Shown here piece by piece: positions 1-10,869 of a DNA stretch of 64,000 nt. Position numbers and translations under genes: made by a program. This DNA is from Podocnemis expansa (taxonomy: Eukaryota > Chordata > Testudines > Podocnemididae), in contig ML682024.1 in the NCBI GenBank assembly GCA_007922195.1, positions 7,241,594 to 7,305,593 on the forward strand, written 5' to 3'. Within the stretch, counting starts at the first letter, position 1. Each line of letters begins with the position of its first letter. The notes under the pieces are model-generated. The model saw only the letters and a program-made list of their open reading frames with translations. It was not told the origin of the DNA and searched no databases.

Positions 1-1246
1 ACCCGATGAGGTACATACGGTCGTCTCTTCTTTAGGACACTTGCGGCATCTATAGAGTGTCCTCTATGTCTATACAAATGATAGTATTAGATCCTACAGG
101 GGAGGCGATCTCTATCAAGGGTCAGCCAGTTCCTGAATTCCGGTTATTGAGGGGGAATTCAGCATGGGTGTAGAGCGGGCTTTATCAAGTGTAAAACCCT
201 GTAGCAAACGCTAGGACAGAAGTATGATATTCGAGGATACCTACAAAGATGAGGAGAGCCTTGGGTTGTCATGGAATTGTACCGCGGTGCTTCTGGGTGA
301 GAGCCTCCGGTAGCTAGGCTGGGATAACCATAGCACTATGGCTGTGTCCCAGAGATTGAGCTACATGAGAGGCCGCTGGACAAAACGCTGGAAGGCGTAG
401 ATTAGCTTGTGTTCCATTGCAAAGGGAGCAAGTGGTGATTCTGAAGGTAGTGAGGGCGGAGGGACAAGCTTCCCTGTCCTGAACCCAGTGGTGTAGGGTG
501 AAGTCTAGGTAATTTCATTGCTATTAATGTGTTATCTCCTCTGGATCTCCGAGGCCTGAGGATTTTCCGATTGGGATGTAGGAGAACGGCCACCTTAAGG
601 ATAGAATGAGGAAGGTGGCATGGGTCCCTTCTATGGAGGGCAAGGCCCCAAGTGCGGGGGTTCTGGAATGAGGGCATGTCCCGGGCAGTGGTGATTGATG
701 GCCCGGGTAGGGTAGTTCATCATCCAATAATGTGGTTACCTTCTATTGTCAATAATTTTTGGAGAGATGATAGTAGCACAAGGCGGAGGCCCTCCTTTCG
801 TGACTTCTCTCAAGGTATTCACGTAGGCTGCAAGCCAGCTGGGAGTAGTGAATACTGGAGGCTTCATATCTGACAAAGTCCTTGAGCGGGTTGGTCAGCA
901 GCTACGGTTAAAAGCTGGGTCCTGGTGTTTACGCCTGGAACTCAGCAGGCGGAAGTGGATCACCTGCTCCATGGGGTATCAAGGGTCCAGGTGATCCAAG
1001 CTGGAAGCGTATGCACACAGCCCTAATGAGGGTTGGGTGAGTGGGGCAAAGCCTAAACACGAGCTAGTCTTGCCAGTGTTGGGGTGTACAAGGCAATCTC
1101 ATTTATACTGAGGGGAGAGAGTTGGGTTCTGATAAAGGGTTCCCCGACTGCCAGCCTGGTGAGGCAGACACTAGAGCCTCATCCATGTGAAGTGTGCGAA
1201 AAGTTGGCTCCTAATATGAACATGGCCCCATGAGGGGAGGCTCCGT
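1..1246. other. Unassigned sequence upstream of the gypsy element
   Basis: No coding frame with recognisable protein similarity, no RNA gene and no tandem repeat is visible. The open frames are short and lack domain signatures. The stretch abuts the left LTR of the gypsy element, and the sequence after the right LTR (from 7799) looks similar in composition. It is therefore probably the split target of that insertion, perhaps an older and heavily decayed transposon. That is an inference from position only. Confidence 0.4.
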
Positions 1247-2379
1247 TTCGTTCGAGTGGGCTACCTAGGGTCATTGGGATTGTTATAGTGATAAATGGGA
1301 GGGTCATTTAGGTCAGTGGTTCCCAACCTTTTCTCTGCCGTGGCACACCTTGATACTTACAAATTTTTTGAGGCACACCACAATTAAAAAAAACCAACCT
1401 CATGAATATTCAAATTAACTTAAATTGCTTATGAATATTCATGAACCATGGCACAGTGTTTCAGAAATGCTGCTATGTGAGGTAATAGGAGTAGCAGAGC
1501 AGGAGTGTCAAAAGAGGACAAGGGCGGCCATGTGGGGAACAGCACAAGGGTGGCAAAAGAGGAGAGAGGAAGGGAGAACGAGAGTGGCTTTGTGGGGGGC
1601 AGGGAGGAACCTGGGGAGAGGGAAGTTAGGGCAGGGGAGCATGGCACAGCACCCACTTCCCCTTTGTCCAGAGTGGTTCCCTGCCACCCAGGGCAAATTC
1701 TCACCCCAGTGCTGCTCCTCCCTACCTCAGTGGGGGAGATCCTCCCCTCCCCCAGCCCCCTGCTGCCTGTGATGGACCCTCCCATCATTGCAGGGAACAG
1801 AACTAGGCTTCCAGCCCATAGCTACACCCCCCACACACAGCCACCCCACAACCCCAGCTACACACCCTCTGCTACACAGCCACTCCCACCCACCTCTTGC
1901 TACACACACACCTGCCACACACAACCTCCAGCAGCCCTCCCCCGCCCAAAGCCCTTACCTGGGCTCTTTGCAGGCTGCCTGACACAAGCTGCTCTGCCCA
2001 GTAGGGGGAGATTCACATACTCCTGGCTTCCCGCAACTGTCTGCTGGCTGGACCTAAGGCTGCCTGCCTAAAAATAGAGGGCCCCAGAACTGTGTTCCGG
2101 TGCCCTCTACCTTACTTTAACCCCTGCACAGCCCATATGGCTGGGCTGAGCAGGAGGGAACTTTAACTCCAACTGTTGGGGATGCTTGCGGCACACTTTG
2201 GGTGTTACTGCAGCACACCAGTATCCCCCGGCACACTGGTTGTGAACCACTGATTTAGGTGCTAGGGAAACCTGTCTGTCAGGTCCTATCTCTCAGTTCT
2301 CTTTCAATAAAGACTCCTTATACAGCTCTGAATATGCTGCCTCTCATTATTGGATTATAATTTTCCCTAAAACTCTACA
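1247..2379 (+). repeat. Left LTR of the gypsy element, split by a hAT MITE
   Basis: Positions about 1261-1313 and 2261-2379 match the right LTR at 7631-7798 apart from scattered substitutions, and both end in the same CTCTACA terminus. An AATAAA lies in the distal half (near 2307), where the polyadenylation signal of the LTR would be. The right LTR has lost one base at the same site. The 5' edge is blurred. Confidence 0.8.
1314..2252 (+). mobile_element. Non-autonomous hAT transposon (MITE), copy 1
   Basis: The element begins CAGTGGTTCCCAACC and ends with the imperfect inverted complement GGTTGTGAACCACTG. It is flanked by a perfect 8-bp target duplication ATTTAGGT (1306-1313 and 2253-2260); 8-bp duplications are the hAT signature. 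Length is 939 bp and no transposase domain is visible. A second copy of the family is at 36056-37157. The long frames across it (for example 1505-2071) are Pro/Ser/Thr-rich low-complexity translations, not genes. It interrupts the gypsy LTR, so it is the younger insertion. Confidence 0.93.
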
Positions 2380-2610
2380 TCTGGTGACAGAGGATGGGAT
2401 TTGTGATGGAGTTGGCTATCCTCAATAATCCTGGCAACTTTGGAAAACCAGAATGCAATGTAAGGAGCAAAACTTTATTCTACTGCTTGCATGGGGGTTG
2501 GGTTGTAGCTGTGAAAGCTGATCTGTTTGCCTAAGGGCTAGCTGGCTATTCTGAAAGCTGATCTGCCTGCTGTTAAGTGAAGAGACAAACAATGACCACA
2601 AGAGGTCATC

Positions 2611-3345
2611 ATGGCTTTACTTACTACAACCCTTGAAGCATTTGATTATTCAGCAGATTCGTGGCAGACATATACAGCCTGATCTCAAAATTTTGTAATA
2701 GCAAATGACATAACTAATGAGAAGAAGGTACCAGTTTTTCTAATGGTCATTGGAGTTAAGACTTATAATTTGCTTTGTGATTTGCTTTATCCAGAGAAGC
2801 CAGAGCAGAAACCTTATGGGGACCTACTGGAAGTTCTGGGAGCACATTCTTCCCCGAAGACACTAGTAATTGCAGAGAGGTATAGGTTCTACCAAAGGAA
2901 CCAAGAGGAAGGTGAATCAGTTGTACAGTTTGTAGCAGCTCTGCAGAAGCTGGCAGCACACTGTGACTTCAAGAACATGTTAGAGGAAATGCTACGTGAC
3001 AGGCTAGTGTGTGGCCTGCACAGTGAATCAACACGGCAACGCCTATTGACTGAAGGTGAACTCACCTTGCAGAAGGTTGTGGAAATTGGAGTCTCCATGG
3101 AATGCGTCACCCAAGACATGCAACAGATCGGGGTCAGCGTACATAAAGTATCCCTACAACATGCCCACATGGCACCTGGGAGACAGGAATGTTACCGGTG
3201 TGGGAAGCAGGGTCACCTTGCATGAGAGAGCCGGTTTAAGGAACTACTGTGTCGACAATGTGGTAAGAGAGGGCACATTGAACGTGCCTGCAAAGAAAGG
3301 AAGGATGAGCCAAACAGAAGAGGCAGACCTGAGAAAACTGGGCCG
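2611..3345 (+). pseudogene. gypsy gag (nucleocapsid) pseudogene
   Basis: The frame starts at an ATG at 2611 and runs in the same register through gag into the protease. The middle has a capsid-like helical stretch (YRFYQRNQEEGESVVQF) typical of retrotransposon gag. The C-terminal part has two CX2CX4HX4C zinc knuckles, starting near 3190 (CYRCGKQGH) and near 3250 (CRQCGKRGH). In-frame TGA codons at 2680-2682 and 3223-3225 truncate it; the second sits inside the first knuckle, and both would arise by CGA-to-TGA change. Gag and pol appear to have been one continuous frame, with no programmed frameshift site seen. Confidence 0.85.
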
Positions 3346-4011
3346 TTGGTTTGGCAGACTAAGAGGGAAATTCTACATGCAGTAGAGCAGAATACAGGTG
3401 ATCATAGTGACACCCAATTGGAAGATGAAGATTCCCTCCATGTGTTTATAACAGCTAGCCCACGTAAATTCTGGGTGACACCTGTGTTGGAAGGCAAACC
3501 TGTACGCATGGAACTGGACAGTGGCACAGCAGTTTCATTAGTTTCTAACATTGTGTATGAGAAGGACTTCAGACATCTGCCACTTAAGCCAACAGTAGAT
3601 GTTTTGAAGACATATACTGGGGAGACTGTTCCCCTGTTGGGTACTATTGATGTGAAAGTAGAACTCAATGGACAGACCACAAAGCTGCCACTGTTTGTGG
3701 TGAAGTGGAATTACCCAGCCCTAATGGGAAGATCTTGGATCAGGAAAATCCAACTCGATTGGTCACAAGTGCATCAATTGACTAAAGAAGAAATGAATCT
3801 AGCAGCGGTACTAACGAAACATGCTGCTGTTTTCAGTGAAGACTTGGGCAGCATGAAGGGAATCACCATGAAATTAAATATAAAACCTAATTGCCAACCA
3901 AAATGTTTGAAGGCCAGGATGGTGCCATTTGCCATCAGACCCAAGGTGGAAGAAAACTTGGAGCGGTTAGTCAAGGAGGGAGTCTTAGTGCCAGTTACTC
4001 ACAGCCAGTGA
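3346..4011 (+). pseudogene. gypsy aspartic protease and start of reverse transcriptase
   Basis: Continues the gag frame. The protease motif LDSGTA near 3510 holds the catalytic Asp, with the flap-like PLLG region following at about 3640. The C-terminal third (from about 3850) is the RT N-terminal region (PFAIRPKVEENLERLV). A TGA at 4009-4011 breaks the frame, and RT sequence resumes at once in the same register, so this is a point nonsense mutation and not the end of a gene. Confidence 0.85.
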
Positions 4012-5100
4012 GCGACGCCCATTGTCCCAATAGTGAAGAAGGATGGCTCCATTCAGATTTGTGGAGATTTCAAGGTCACTGTCAACCCAGTGTTATGTGC
4101 AGAACAATATCCTCTTCCCCGCATTGAGGATATCTTTGCAGGTTTGGCTGGAGGACAAAAGTTTAGCAAGATTATTTTGAGTCAAGCGTACTTACAGATG
4201 TATGTTGAAGAAGAATCTCAAGAGTTGTTGACAATCGTAACACATAAGGGGTTGTACAGATACTGCTGTTTACCTTTCGGCATTACTTCAGCCCCAGCTT
4301 TGTTCCAAAGGGCAATGGATCAGATTTTGAGTGGTTTATCAGGAGTACAGTGCTATCTGGATGGCATCCTGGTCACGGGCAAAAATGAGGAGGAACACCT
4401 TACGAACTTGGAAGCTACTCTGCAAAGACTGGAAGAGTATGGTCTACGTGTTCACAGAGATGAATGTAAGTTTTTCCAGCCCTCAGCTGAATATTTAGGA
4501 AATATAATTGATGCTGATGGTCTCCATAAATCTCTGGCCAAGGTTAAGGCTATCGTGGATGCTCCACTATCTCAGAATGTAAGCCAACTTCGCTCTTTTT
4601 AAGGGTTATTGAACAATTATGGCAAGTTTATTCCACAATTCTGGCACATTTTGACCCATCTTTGCCCCTACAGTTGGCCTGTGATGCCTCCCCTTATGGA
4701 GTTGGGGCTGTATTGTCACATATTATGCCTTCTGGTGAAGAGAGGCCTATCGCTTTTGCTTCACTCTCCCTGACCAAGGCAGAAACTAACTATGCCCAAA
4801 GTGAATGTGAAGCACTGGGCATTGTTTTTGGCGTTTGGAAATTTCACCAGTACCTGTGGGGAAAGAAGTTCACACTTGTCACTGACCATCGACCCCTGAC
4901 ATCAATTTTGGAGCCACACACAGGCATCCCACATTTGGTGCTAGTTGGATGCAACGATGGGCATTGATACTTTCTGGACACACATATGAAATCAAGTATA
5001 GGCAATCCTTTCTGCATTGCAATGCTGATGATCTTTCAAGGCTACCCTTACCGACACAGCGTCAAGATAGGGTCAGGAAGGAATCTTTTACTTTGAACAG
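4012..5100 (+). pseudogene. gypsy reverse transcriptase and RNase H pseudogene
   Basis: RT motifs include KKDGSIQICGDFK, the LPFGITSAPALFQ block near 4275 and the active-site region at 4354-4365. There the expected YxDD reads YLDG: the second catalytic Asp codon is GGC (4363-4365), which should abolish polymerisation. A TAA at 4600 and then a frame change near 4650 separate RT from RNase H, which begins LACDASPYGVGAVL at about 4674 and carries TDHRPL near 4880. A further shift near 4950 follows. No part remains enzymatically credible. Confidence 0.85.
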
Positions 5101-7453
5101 GTGGAAAACACACCTGTCATGGCTCCTCAAGTGAAGAAAGCAACACGGGTTGATCCACTACTCTCACAAGTTACAGATTTTGTGATGCATGGAACATTCT
5201 TACTTGACTCTCAGGTCTCTCCTGACCTCTGCCCCTACGTGTCTAGGACGACAGAGTTATCGACCCAATCTGGGTGTTTGTTGTGGGGTATGCGTGTCAT
5301 TATCCCACCTTCATTAAGACCACGTTTGTTGGAACAGCTCCATTCAAGTCACTGCGGCATAGTGCGCATGAAAGAAATTGCACGGAGCTATTTCTGGTGG
5401 CCGGGCTTGGACAGGGCCATCAAAGAAGTGGCTAGAGCTTGTAACACATGCCAGAGCGTCCAGAACGCACCTCAGTTGGCACCTCTTCACCTGTGGGATT
5501 GCCCTGAAAAGCCATGGCAATGTATCCACGTTGATTCTGCTGGCCCATTTGAAGGATGTATGCTTTTAATTGCTTTCGATGCCCATTCAAAATGGCCAGA
5601 AGTCTCTGTAATGCAGTCCACTACTACGGAAACCACTACTCAGACCCTGTGTGGCTTTTTTAGTCATTATGGTCTTCCAGAACAACTGGTGAGTGACAAT
5701 GGACCACAATTCATTTCTCAGGGTTTTGAAACTTTTATGAAGGCCAATGGAATACATCACATCAGGTCAGCACCGTATCATCTTTCCACCAATATGTCAA
5801 CGGAGGGGGCAGACATAATGGCCACCCCGCCCCCCCCAACATAGCCCTCTAGACTATGGAGCTCACAGGGAGGAGTGTTAAGTATCGATCTCCCCTGATG
5901 GGCCTCAATTTCCTGGGTGAGTTTCTACCTCCCAAGCCTTGTGTCATCAAGGGGAGGGTGAGTTTCTATCCCCCTGATGAGTTTCTCTGCACCCCCGTCA
6001 CCACGAAGGAGGGATCATTGTCTGGTGTCCCAGTTACATCATTGGTCCTGACCTGCACCTCACTTCTAATTGGCTATTTTATACTCTGGCTGTGCAGTAC
6101 ACTATTTAAGCCCCTGCCTAGGTTGGCTCGAGTGTTCTCCCACCCTCGAACGTCAAAGGGCATGTCACAAACCGGTCGGACTGATCCCCTGACCGAGACA
6201 GGGAGCTCCCGCCCACGAGACCTTTGGGTGTACTCAAATTGCCAGCCGAACGATTAAGTACTGGGATGCTGCAGCTGGTCTGCCTCCTCGCTTTGGGTTC
6301 CACTACAGTGCTAGGACAGGTATTATAAACTGATACAGTTATTCTATCTCTCTCGATTCGTTTCTTTCTTCTTATTTTTCTTTTCTCTATAATACCATTT
6401 ATGCATTGTTTATAAATGTAGTTTTTTTTCCATTTAGGCATTGTTTTTAAGTATAGCTTTTGCCCTTTTATGCATTGCTTATAAGTGTGGTTTTTTGTTT
6501 GTACCTTGTATAGTCCTTTTACTACATAGCTGTTTATTATCCCACTTGTATCTTGCATAGTCTTTTTCACCGTGTAGCTGTTAACCTCCCCCCCCCCCCA
6601 TAGGCATTTTTGTTGCTATTTCATTGTATGCCTTTATGAGACCACTATAAATTTTTTTCTACTGGAAACTGGTGTCCGTCTCGTTGGTGGGTGTCACCGG
6701 TCCATCGCAGTTACATTGCGAACCTGCGGTTCAACACAATGGACTCACTGAAAGGTTTGTACAGACTATGAAGCAAGCTCTAAAATCTGCGAAGGAACGT
6801 TCACGTCTTCTGAAGTGTCTGGACAACTTCTTGTTGTCCTACAGAAACACTCCCCAGGCTACAACTAAGGCATCTCCAGCTTTTCTTATGATGGGACAGC
6901 AGTTGTGCTCTTGTTTTGATTTGTTGAAACCACGAGACACACGGGAAATGTTCAATGCCAACAGCAGGACCAGGTCAGCAGACATTCACCAAGAACAAAG
7001 GACCACACCTTTAGTATTGGACAGCCGGTTCTTGCTCAAAACTATGTTTCAGGAGCTAAATGGGTCCCAGCAACAGTCATTTCCTAGACAGGACCTGTTT
7101 CCTACTCTGTCCAGACAGCGAGTGGCCTAGTTTGGCAATGGCATGTAGATCAGTTGCTTCTCCGTCATATCCATCCGGAAGATGCATATCCAGCGGACAT
7201 ATCTGACTTCACCCTTACTGATGATACAACATCAGAGCATGAAACTACTGTTCATGTCTCTCCTGCTCCAGCCGCCCCTTCAATGCCTTCAGCCTGCCTG
7301 GACCAACCAGACACAACATCCTCTCTGGTTCCAGCCACTTCCTCAGTACCTGTGGTCACACCACCACCAATACCACTTTGTGGGGTGGGCACACCAGAAG
7401 TTCTCCGTAATCCACCTCAAGACAGAAGGCCTCCTAATCAACTGGATCTTTAG
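5101..7453 (+). pseudogene. gypsy integrase pseudogene interrupted by a solo LTR
   Basis: The N-terminal HHCC zinc domain is visible (LHSSHCG near 5340 and CNTCQ near 5445), then the catalytic core with the first Asp in HVDSAGPF (about 5530) and the second in SDNGPQF (about 5695). A 942-bp LTR at 5795-6736 splits the core. The other side restarts with HNGLTERFVQ, which contains the third catalytic acid (Glu). The C-terminal region runs to about 7130 and then, after a frame change, into a Pro/Thr/Ser-rich tail ending near 7453. The LTR insertion alone inactivates it. Confidence 0.85.
5795..6736 (+). repeat. Solo LTR (family L-B), copy 1, inside gypsy integrase
   Basis: Begins TGTCAACGGAGG and ends GGTTCAACA (TG...CA termini). 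It is flanked by CAATA/CAATG, a near-perfect 5-bp duplication. About 90% identical by eye to 57965-58863. It has promoter-like sequence (ATTGGC box near 6070, TATTTAAG near 6103), as expected of a U3/R boundary. No internal coding region is attached, so it is a solo LTR left by recombination. The parent retroelement family is not identified. Confidence 0.85.
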
Positions 7454-7616
7454 CTAGTGGTGACCCCCTCTTCATGGGGCAGAATAATTCCCTGGGGGTT
7501 CGCCGGAGATGGGGCAGTCTACCCTCATCTCCTAGTTTAGTTCTTATTCTTTCTGGGGTGGGGGAGGGCTTTTTTTGGTGTGGGGGGGAGGCTTTTTCAT
7601 TAGAAGGAGAGGAATA

Positions 7617-7798
7617 TGTGGTGTTTTGGACTTCCTAGGGTCATTGGGGTTGTCATAGTGATAAATGGGAGAGTCGTTTAGGTGCTAGGGAAACCTGTCC
7701 GTCGGGTCCTCTCTCAGTTCTCTTTCAATAGACTCCTTACACAGCTCTGAATATGCTGCCTCTCATTATTGGATTATAATTTCCCCTAAAACTCTACA
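7617..7798 (+). repeat. Right LTR of the gypsy element
   Basis: A 182-bp LTR starting TGTGGTG just after a purine-rich tract (AGAAGGAGAGGAA) and ending CTCTACA. It matches the distal part of the split left LTR. Confidence 0.85.
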
Positions 7799-8257
7799 GG
7801 AGTGTGTTCCATAAATGCCACATGTCCCACAGGGGGTAATAGTGTCGCAGCCCCAGGAAGCAAAGAGGGGAAGGACCGCTTTTCCCTTTGATGGTGAGTT
7901 GTATATAGAGGCATGGGAACCCTTTAGGGTCAAAACCGCTGGCTACTGGCTACCTGCTTGAGTTCAAATAGCAGGTGTCCTTCTTGCCCTTCATGGTGGG
8001 TGAGGGGGATTGAGTAGTGAAAGGGTTGAGACCTCCCTAGAACCGAGGCATCAGGTTCAGACAAGAAGGGTATTAATATGGGTTATGACCTAGACCTACC
8101 CGAAGGGGAAGAGGCTGCCTCGCCCGTGAGCCGCTTATTCTCACCAGGAAGGAGAGTGGGGGTGGGGGGGGCTATCTGTCATTTCTGAGAGGGAGGGCCC
8201 CAAACGGTGGGCATACCGCCATGGTTTGGAGGAGGTAATTGACAACGATATTGGTGA
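7799..8257. other. Unassigned sequence between gypsy and a solo LTR
   Basis: About 460 bases with no recognisable gene. Probably the continuation of the target that flanks the gypsy insertion on the left. Confidence 0.35.
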
Positions 8258-8976
8258 CGTAAAGGAAGTTTAAAGATGGAGTAAGTTTGGTCTGGAAGTT
8301 CTGTGTCCAAGGCTCTGTGTTTGCTTAGACAAGCTTATTAAGGCATAAGTCAGGAGAGCTAGGGGGTTTAGACTGATAAGAAGGTAGACTGTTTCTATAG
8401 ATACAAGAGGTAATCCACAAAGGTTGATTATAAGACAATCCCTCCTGTCTGGACCCTGATGGGAAGCTATCACCCTAGTCTGGTAAACAGGTTGGTGGGG
8501 GGTAGGTAGCTGAGGGGTCACAGGAGTCTGGCCACTCTCATTGGTCAAGGACAGTAACTGTTACCCAAATAAGCTGTAAACAACAACAGAGGCGGGCTAA
8601 CTATATGCGGCCTATTAAGTATAATCTAATTATGTAACCTGCATATTAAAAGTAGTAATACCATGTACAGATTTTAGGCATGATGTAACTTGTTGTATTA
8701 TGCATGAGCTTCTTGCATTATGTATATTGTATTTTGCATGTTAGAAGGTATATGTGACCAGTAACCCCTATACTGGGGGTTCTTGCTCAGACAGGCGGGC
8801 TTCTCTTTGCTTCCCTCTGATGCAGTTCCTTTTATTATTCAGCTGAATAATAAACTTTGAACCACACCTTGTTCTCTGCCTATTGGAGTCTCAGCTGGGA
8901 ACGGGTCTGCTTCATTGGGATGGCTCTGGTGTGCCTCTTTCTGAAGTTGAGGGCCAGAGTTAGATTTTCCCCAACA
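8258..8976 (+). repeat. Solo ERV-type LTR (family L-A), copy 1
   Basis: 719 bp, aligned over its whole length with 39423-40204 and more loosely with 53419-54036. It ends CCCCAACA, and a 4-bp duplication GTGA flanks it (8254-8257 and 8977-8980). Four-base duplications are usual for gammaretrovirus-like ERVs. An AATAAA lies in the R-like region near 8849, followed by the conserved GTCTCAGCTGGGAACGG segment. No retroviral genes adjoin it. It interrupts older sequence that includes the gag relic to its right. Confidence 0.85.
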
Positions 8977-10144
8977 GTGATATGACCAACACCACTGGTT
9001 AACTGGTCGAAAGCCCTCTCCGGAGTTGCCCAGGAGAAGGACCCTTCCACGGGGAAACCCCCCCCGAGCGGGTTTTGAACTGAAGTTGTGGTGGTAGTGG
9101 AGAGAAGTAAGTCCTCACCAGTAGCTGTTAGGTGAAGGGGAGGGGAAAAACACCGGCTTGTTATCGACTTAAGGGGCCGGAAGGCATGGAAGAGGGCCCG
9201 GCTGGAGGAGGCCAAACTATTTCAGTTCCCCCCTAGGGTCACAGGCAGTACCCACAACGGCCGAGGTCTCTTCTGGGAAGAGAGTGTCGCCTGCAAAAGG
9301 CAGGTCGAGGGCCACCTGCTGTGAGGTTGGGGGCACTCTGGCTTTCTGCGGTGCAGAGTTACAGCCAAGGCCATTGTGTGGGCAGCCGTGCAACAGCATC
9401 CCAGGCTGAAAGGAGGAGATCCTGGGAGGCTATTTTGTCTTCTTCCAAGAAGGTGTCATATTCCTCCCTCGCCTCTGGTGGGAGTAAATGTCTAAACTTT
9501 TGCATTGACTCCCACACATCTAAGGTGTATCTGCTAGTCAGGGCCTGATTGTTTGCAACCCTGAGCTGAAAGGCTGAGGAATACACTTTACGTCCCAACA
9601 GCTCAAGCTCTCTGGCATCCATAGATGTCGGGAGTGGATCAGATGAGGCCTGTCCTGGCCCTAAGGCCACCTTCACCACCACCCGGGGTGGGACCAGGTG
9701 GTGGGTGAGTGAAGGGAACTCTAATCGTGGGACCCTGTACTTGAGTCCCGCCGTGTCCGAAACTGGGGAGATAGAACCGGGGTTTTGCCAACGGGAGGAG
9801 GCCAAGTCCCAGATGCTGGGATGGAGGGGAACTGAAACTGGTTCTACTGACAAAAGCACAGGCCCAAACAAGGTGTCAGAGGGTGTCTCAGAGGACTGAA
9901 CCTCTATGCCCATATAGGCTAAGACAGGGCACAGGGGGTCTGTAGTAACCCTTGGGGAGGAAGGGGTTAACACTCTGGTCAGTGAGTCCCAGGACAGCCA
10001 ATAGGAGCAAAGCACAGCTTTTGAATTGGAGCAGCAGCCTTGCCTGTTCCTGTTTGGATGCAGCAGAGCTCCTCGGAGGATCAGGAGGAGGCCAGAGGGG
10101 CTGGAGGAAGGATCCAGCAACATCCTTACCCAAGATAAGCTCAA
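8977..10144 (-). pseudogene. DIRS-type gag relic (family distinct from the two main DIRS copies)
   Basis: On the minus strand the translation between about 9700 and 9217 contains LELLGRKVYSS, FRHLLPPEAREEYDTFLEE and DLPFAGDTLFP. These match the C-terminal gag block of the DIRS element at 16380-17150 (LDLLGRKVYSSA, NLPFEGPGLF). Upstream in the gene lies a PSLTHHLVPP segment corresponding to the other copy's FLFHHLAPG. A frame change near 9360 and a missing middle portion show decay. The relic at 56150-56540 is the closest relative here. No RT or recombinase follows it. Confidence 0.75.
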
Positions 10145-10860
10145 GTTTGTTACTGACCAGGTGTGAGTAGAACAGGGAATGTTTACTTAGATGGGGTCAG
10201 AGTATTTGGTTTGGTTTTGGATTTCTCTGTGCTGATCACTTGTACCTCCTCCCACTACCCTGTAACTACCTAAGTTAATTCCCAGAGAAGCAACTCTCTG
10301 TGTTTTTATCTGTTCTTTTTAATTAAAGATTTTACTTTTTAGGTAAGCTCTGGTTCTGTGTCCTGAAAGGCAAGAGGTTTGTATGCATGTGCCTCAGACT
10401 GCACAGCCAGCTACTAAAGGGTACTCTGTTCCAGTTCCACCTCATATTGCAGTGGGGGTTCAGTCACTTTCCTGAGGGAGGAATAAAAGTGATTGCAATT
10501 ACCTCACAGGAAGGAATTCCCAAGTGTGCCTTCCTGGGTTTTCTAGAGGTTTTTTGCATTTGGGCAGTGGCAGCGATACCACTCCAAGGCCAGGAATTGG
10601 AGGCCTTGGAGAGTTTTAAGACCAGGCTTTAAGGCCAGTGGCTTTTAAGGCCTATTGTAGGCCCCCACCTTCTGCACTCAGAGTGCCAGAGTGGGGAAAC
10701 AGCCTTGACATGTGACTTTTAGCCATTTAAAAGAACAATCCATGTTCAGCCTCACTCCAGTGGAGCTGCTACTCCACTAAATGTTAGACCACTAGTCTGT
10801 GACTTGTGGCTCTGGAGCTGCACGTGACTCTTTTGTAGCTCCAGAGCTGCATGTGACTCT
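10145..10860. other. Unassigned; possible LTR 3' half
   Basis: No gene. An ATTAAA-containing AT-rich patch (about 10318-10340) followed by a GTGTCCTGAAAGG-type segment resembles the R/U5 part of a retroviral LTR, but no second copy in the window supports it. From about 10795 a short imperfect repeat of a CTCCAGAGCTGCATGTGACTC-like unit occurs twice. Confidence 0.3.
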
Positions 10861-10869
10861 TTGGTTTCC

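Larger units (their letters stand above)
1247..7798 (+). mobile_element. Ty3/gypsy LTR retrotransposon, broken, carrying two later insertions
   Basis: Two copies of a ~180-bp LTR (left ending at 2379, right 7617-7798) bracket a gag-pol region on the plus strand. Order is gag with two CCHC knuckles, aspartic protease, reverse transcriptase, RNase H and integrase; integrase after RNase H is the Ty3/gypsy (Metaviridae) order. A polypurine tract (about 7601-7614) precedes the right LTR. The protein style resembles the vertebrate Mag-like elements often annotated as K02A2.6-like; this is recognition, not a search. Gag through RT lies in one frame, interrupted by nonsense codons. A 939-bp hAT MITE sits in the left LTR and a 942-bp solo LTR in the integrase. 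The element cannot be autonomous. The left LTR start is uncertain by about 15 bases because the first bases of the two LTRs do not align well. Confidence 0.9.
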
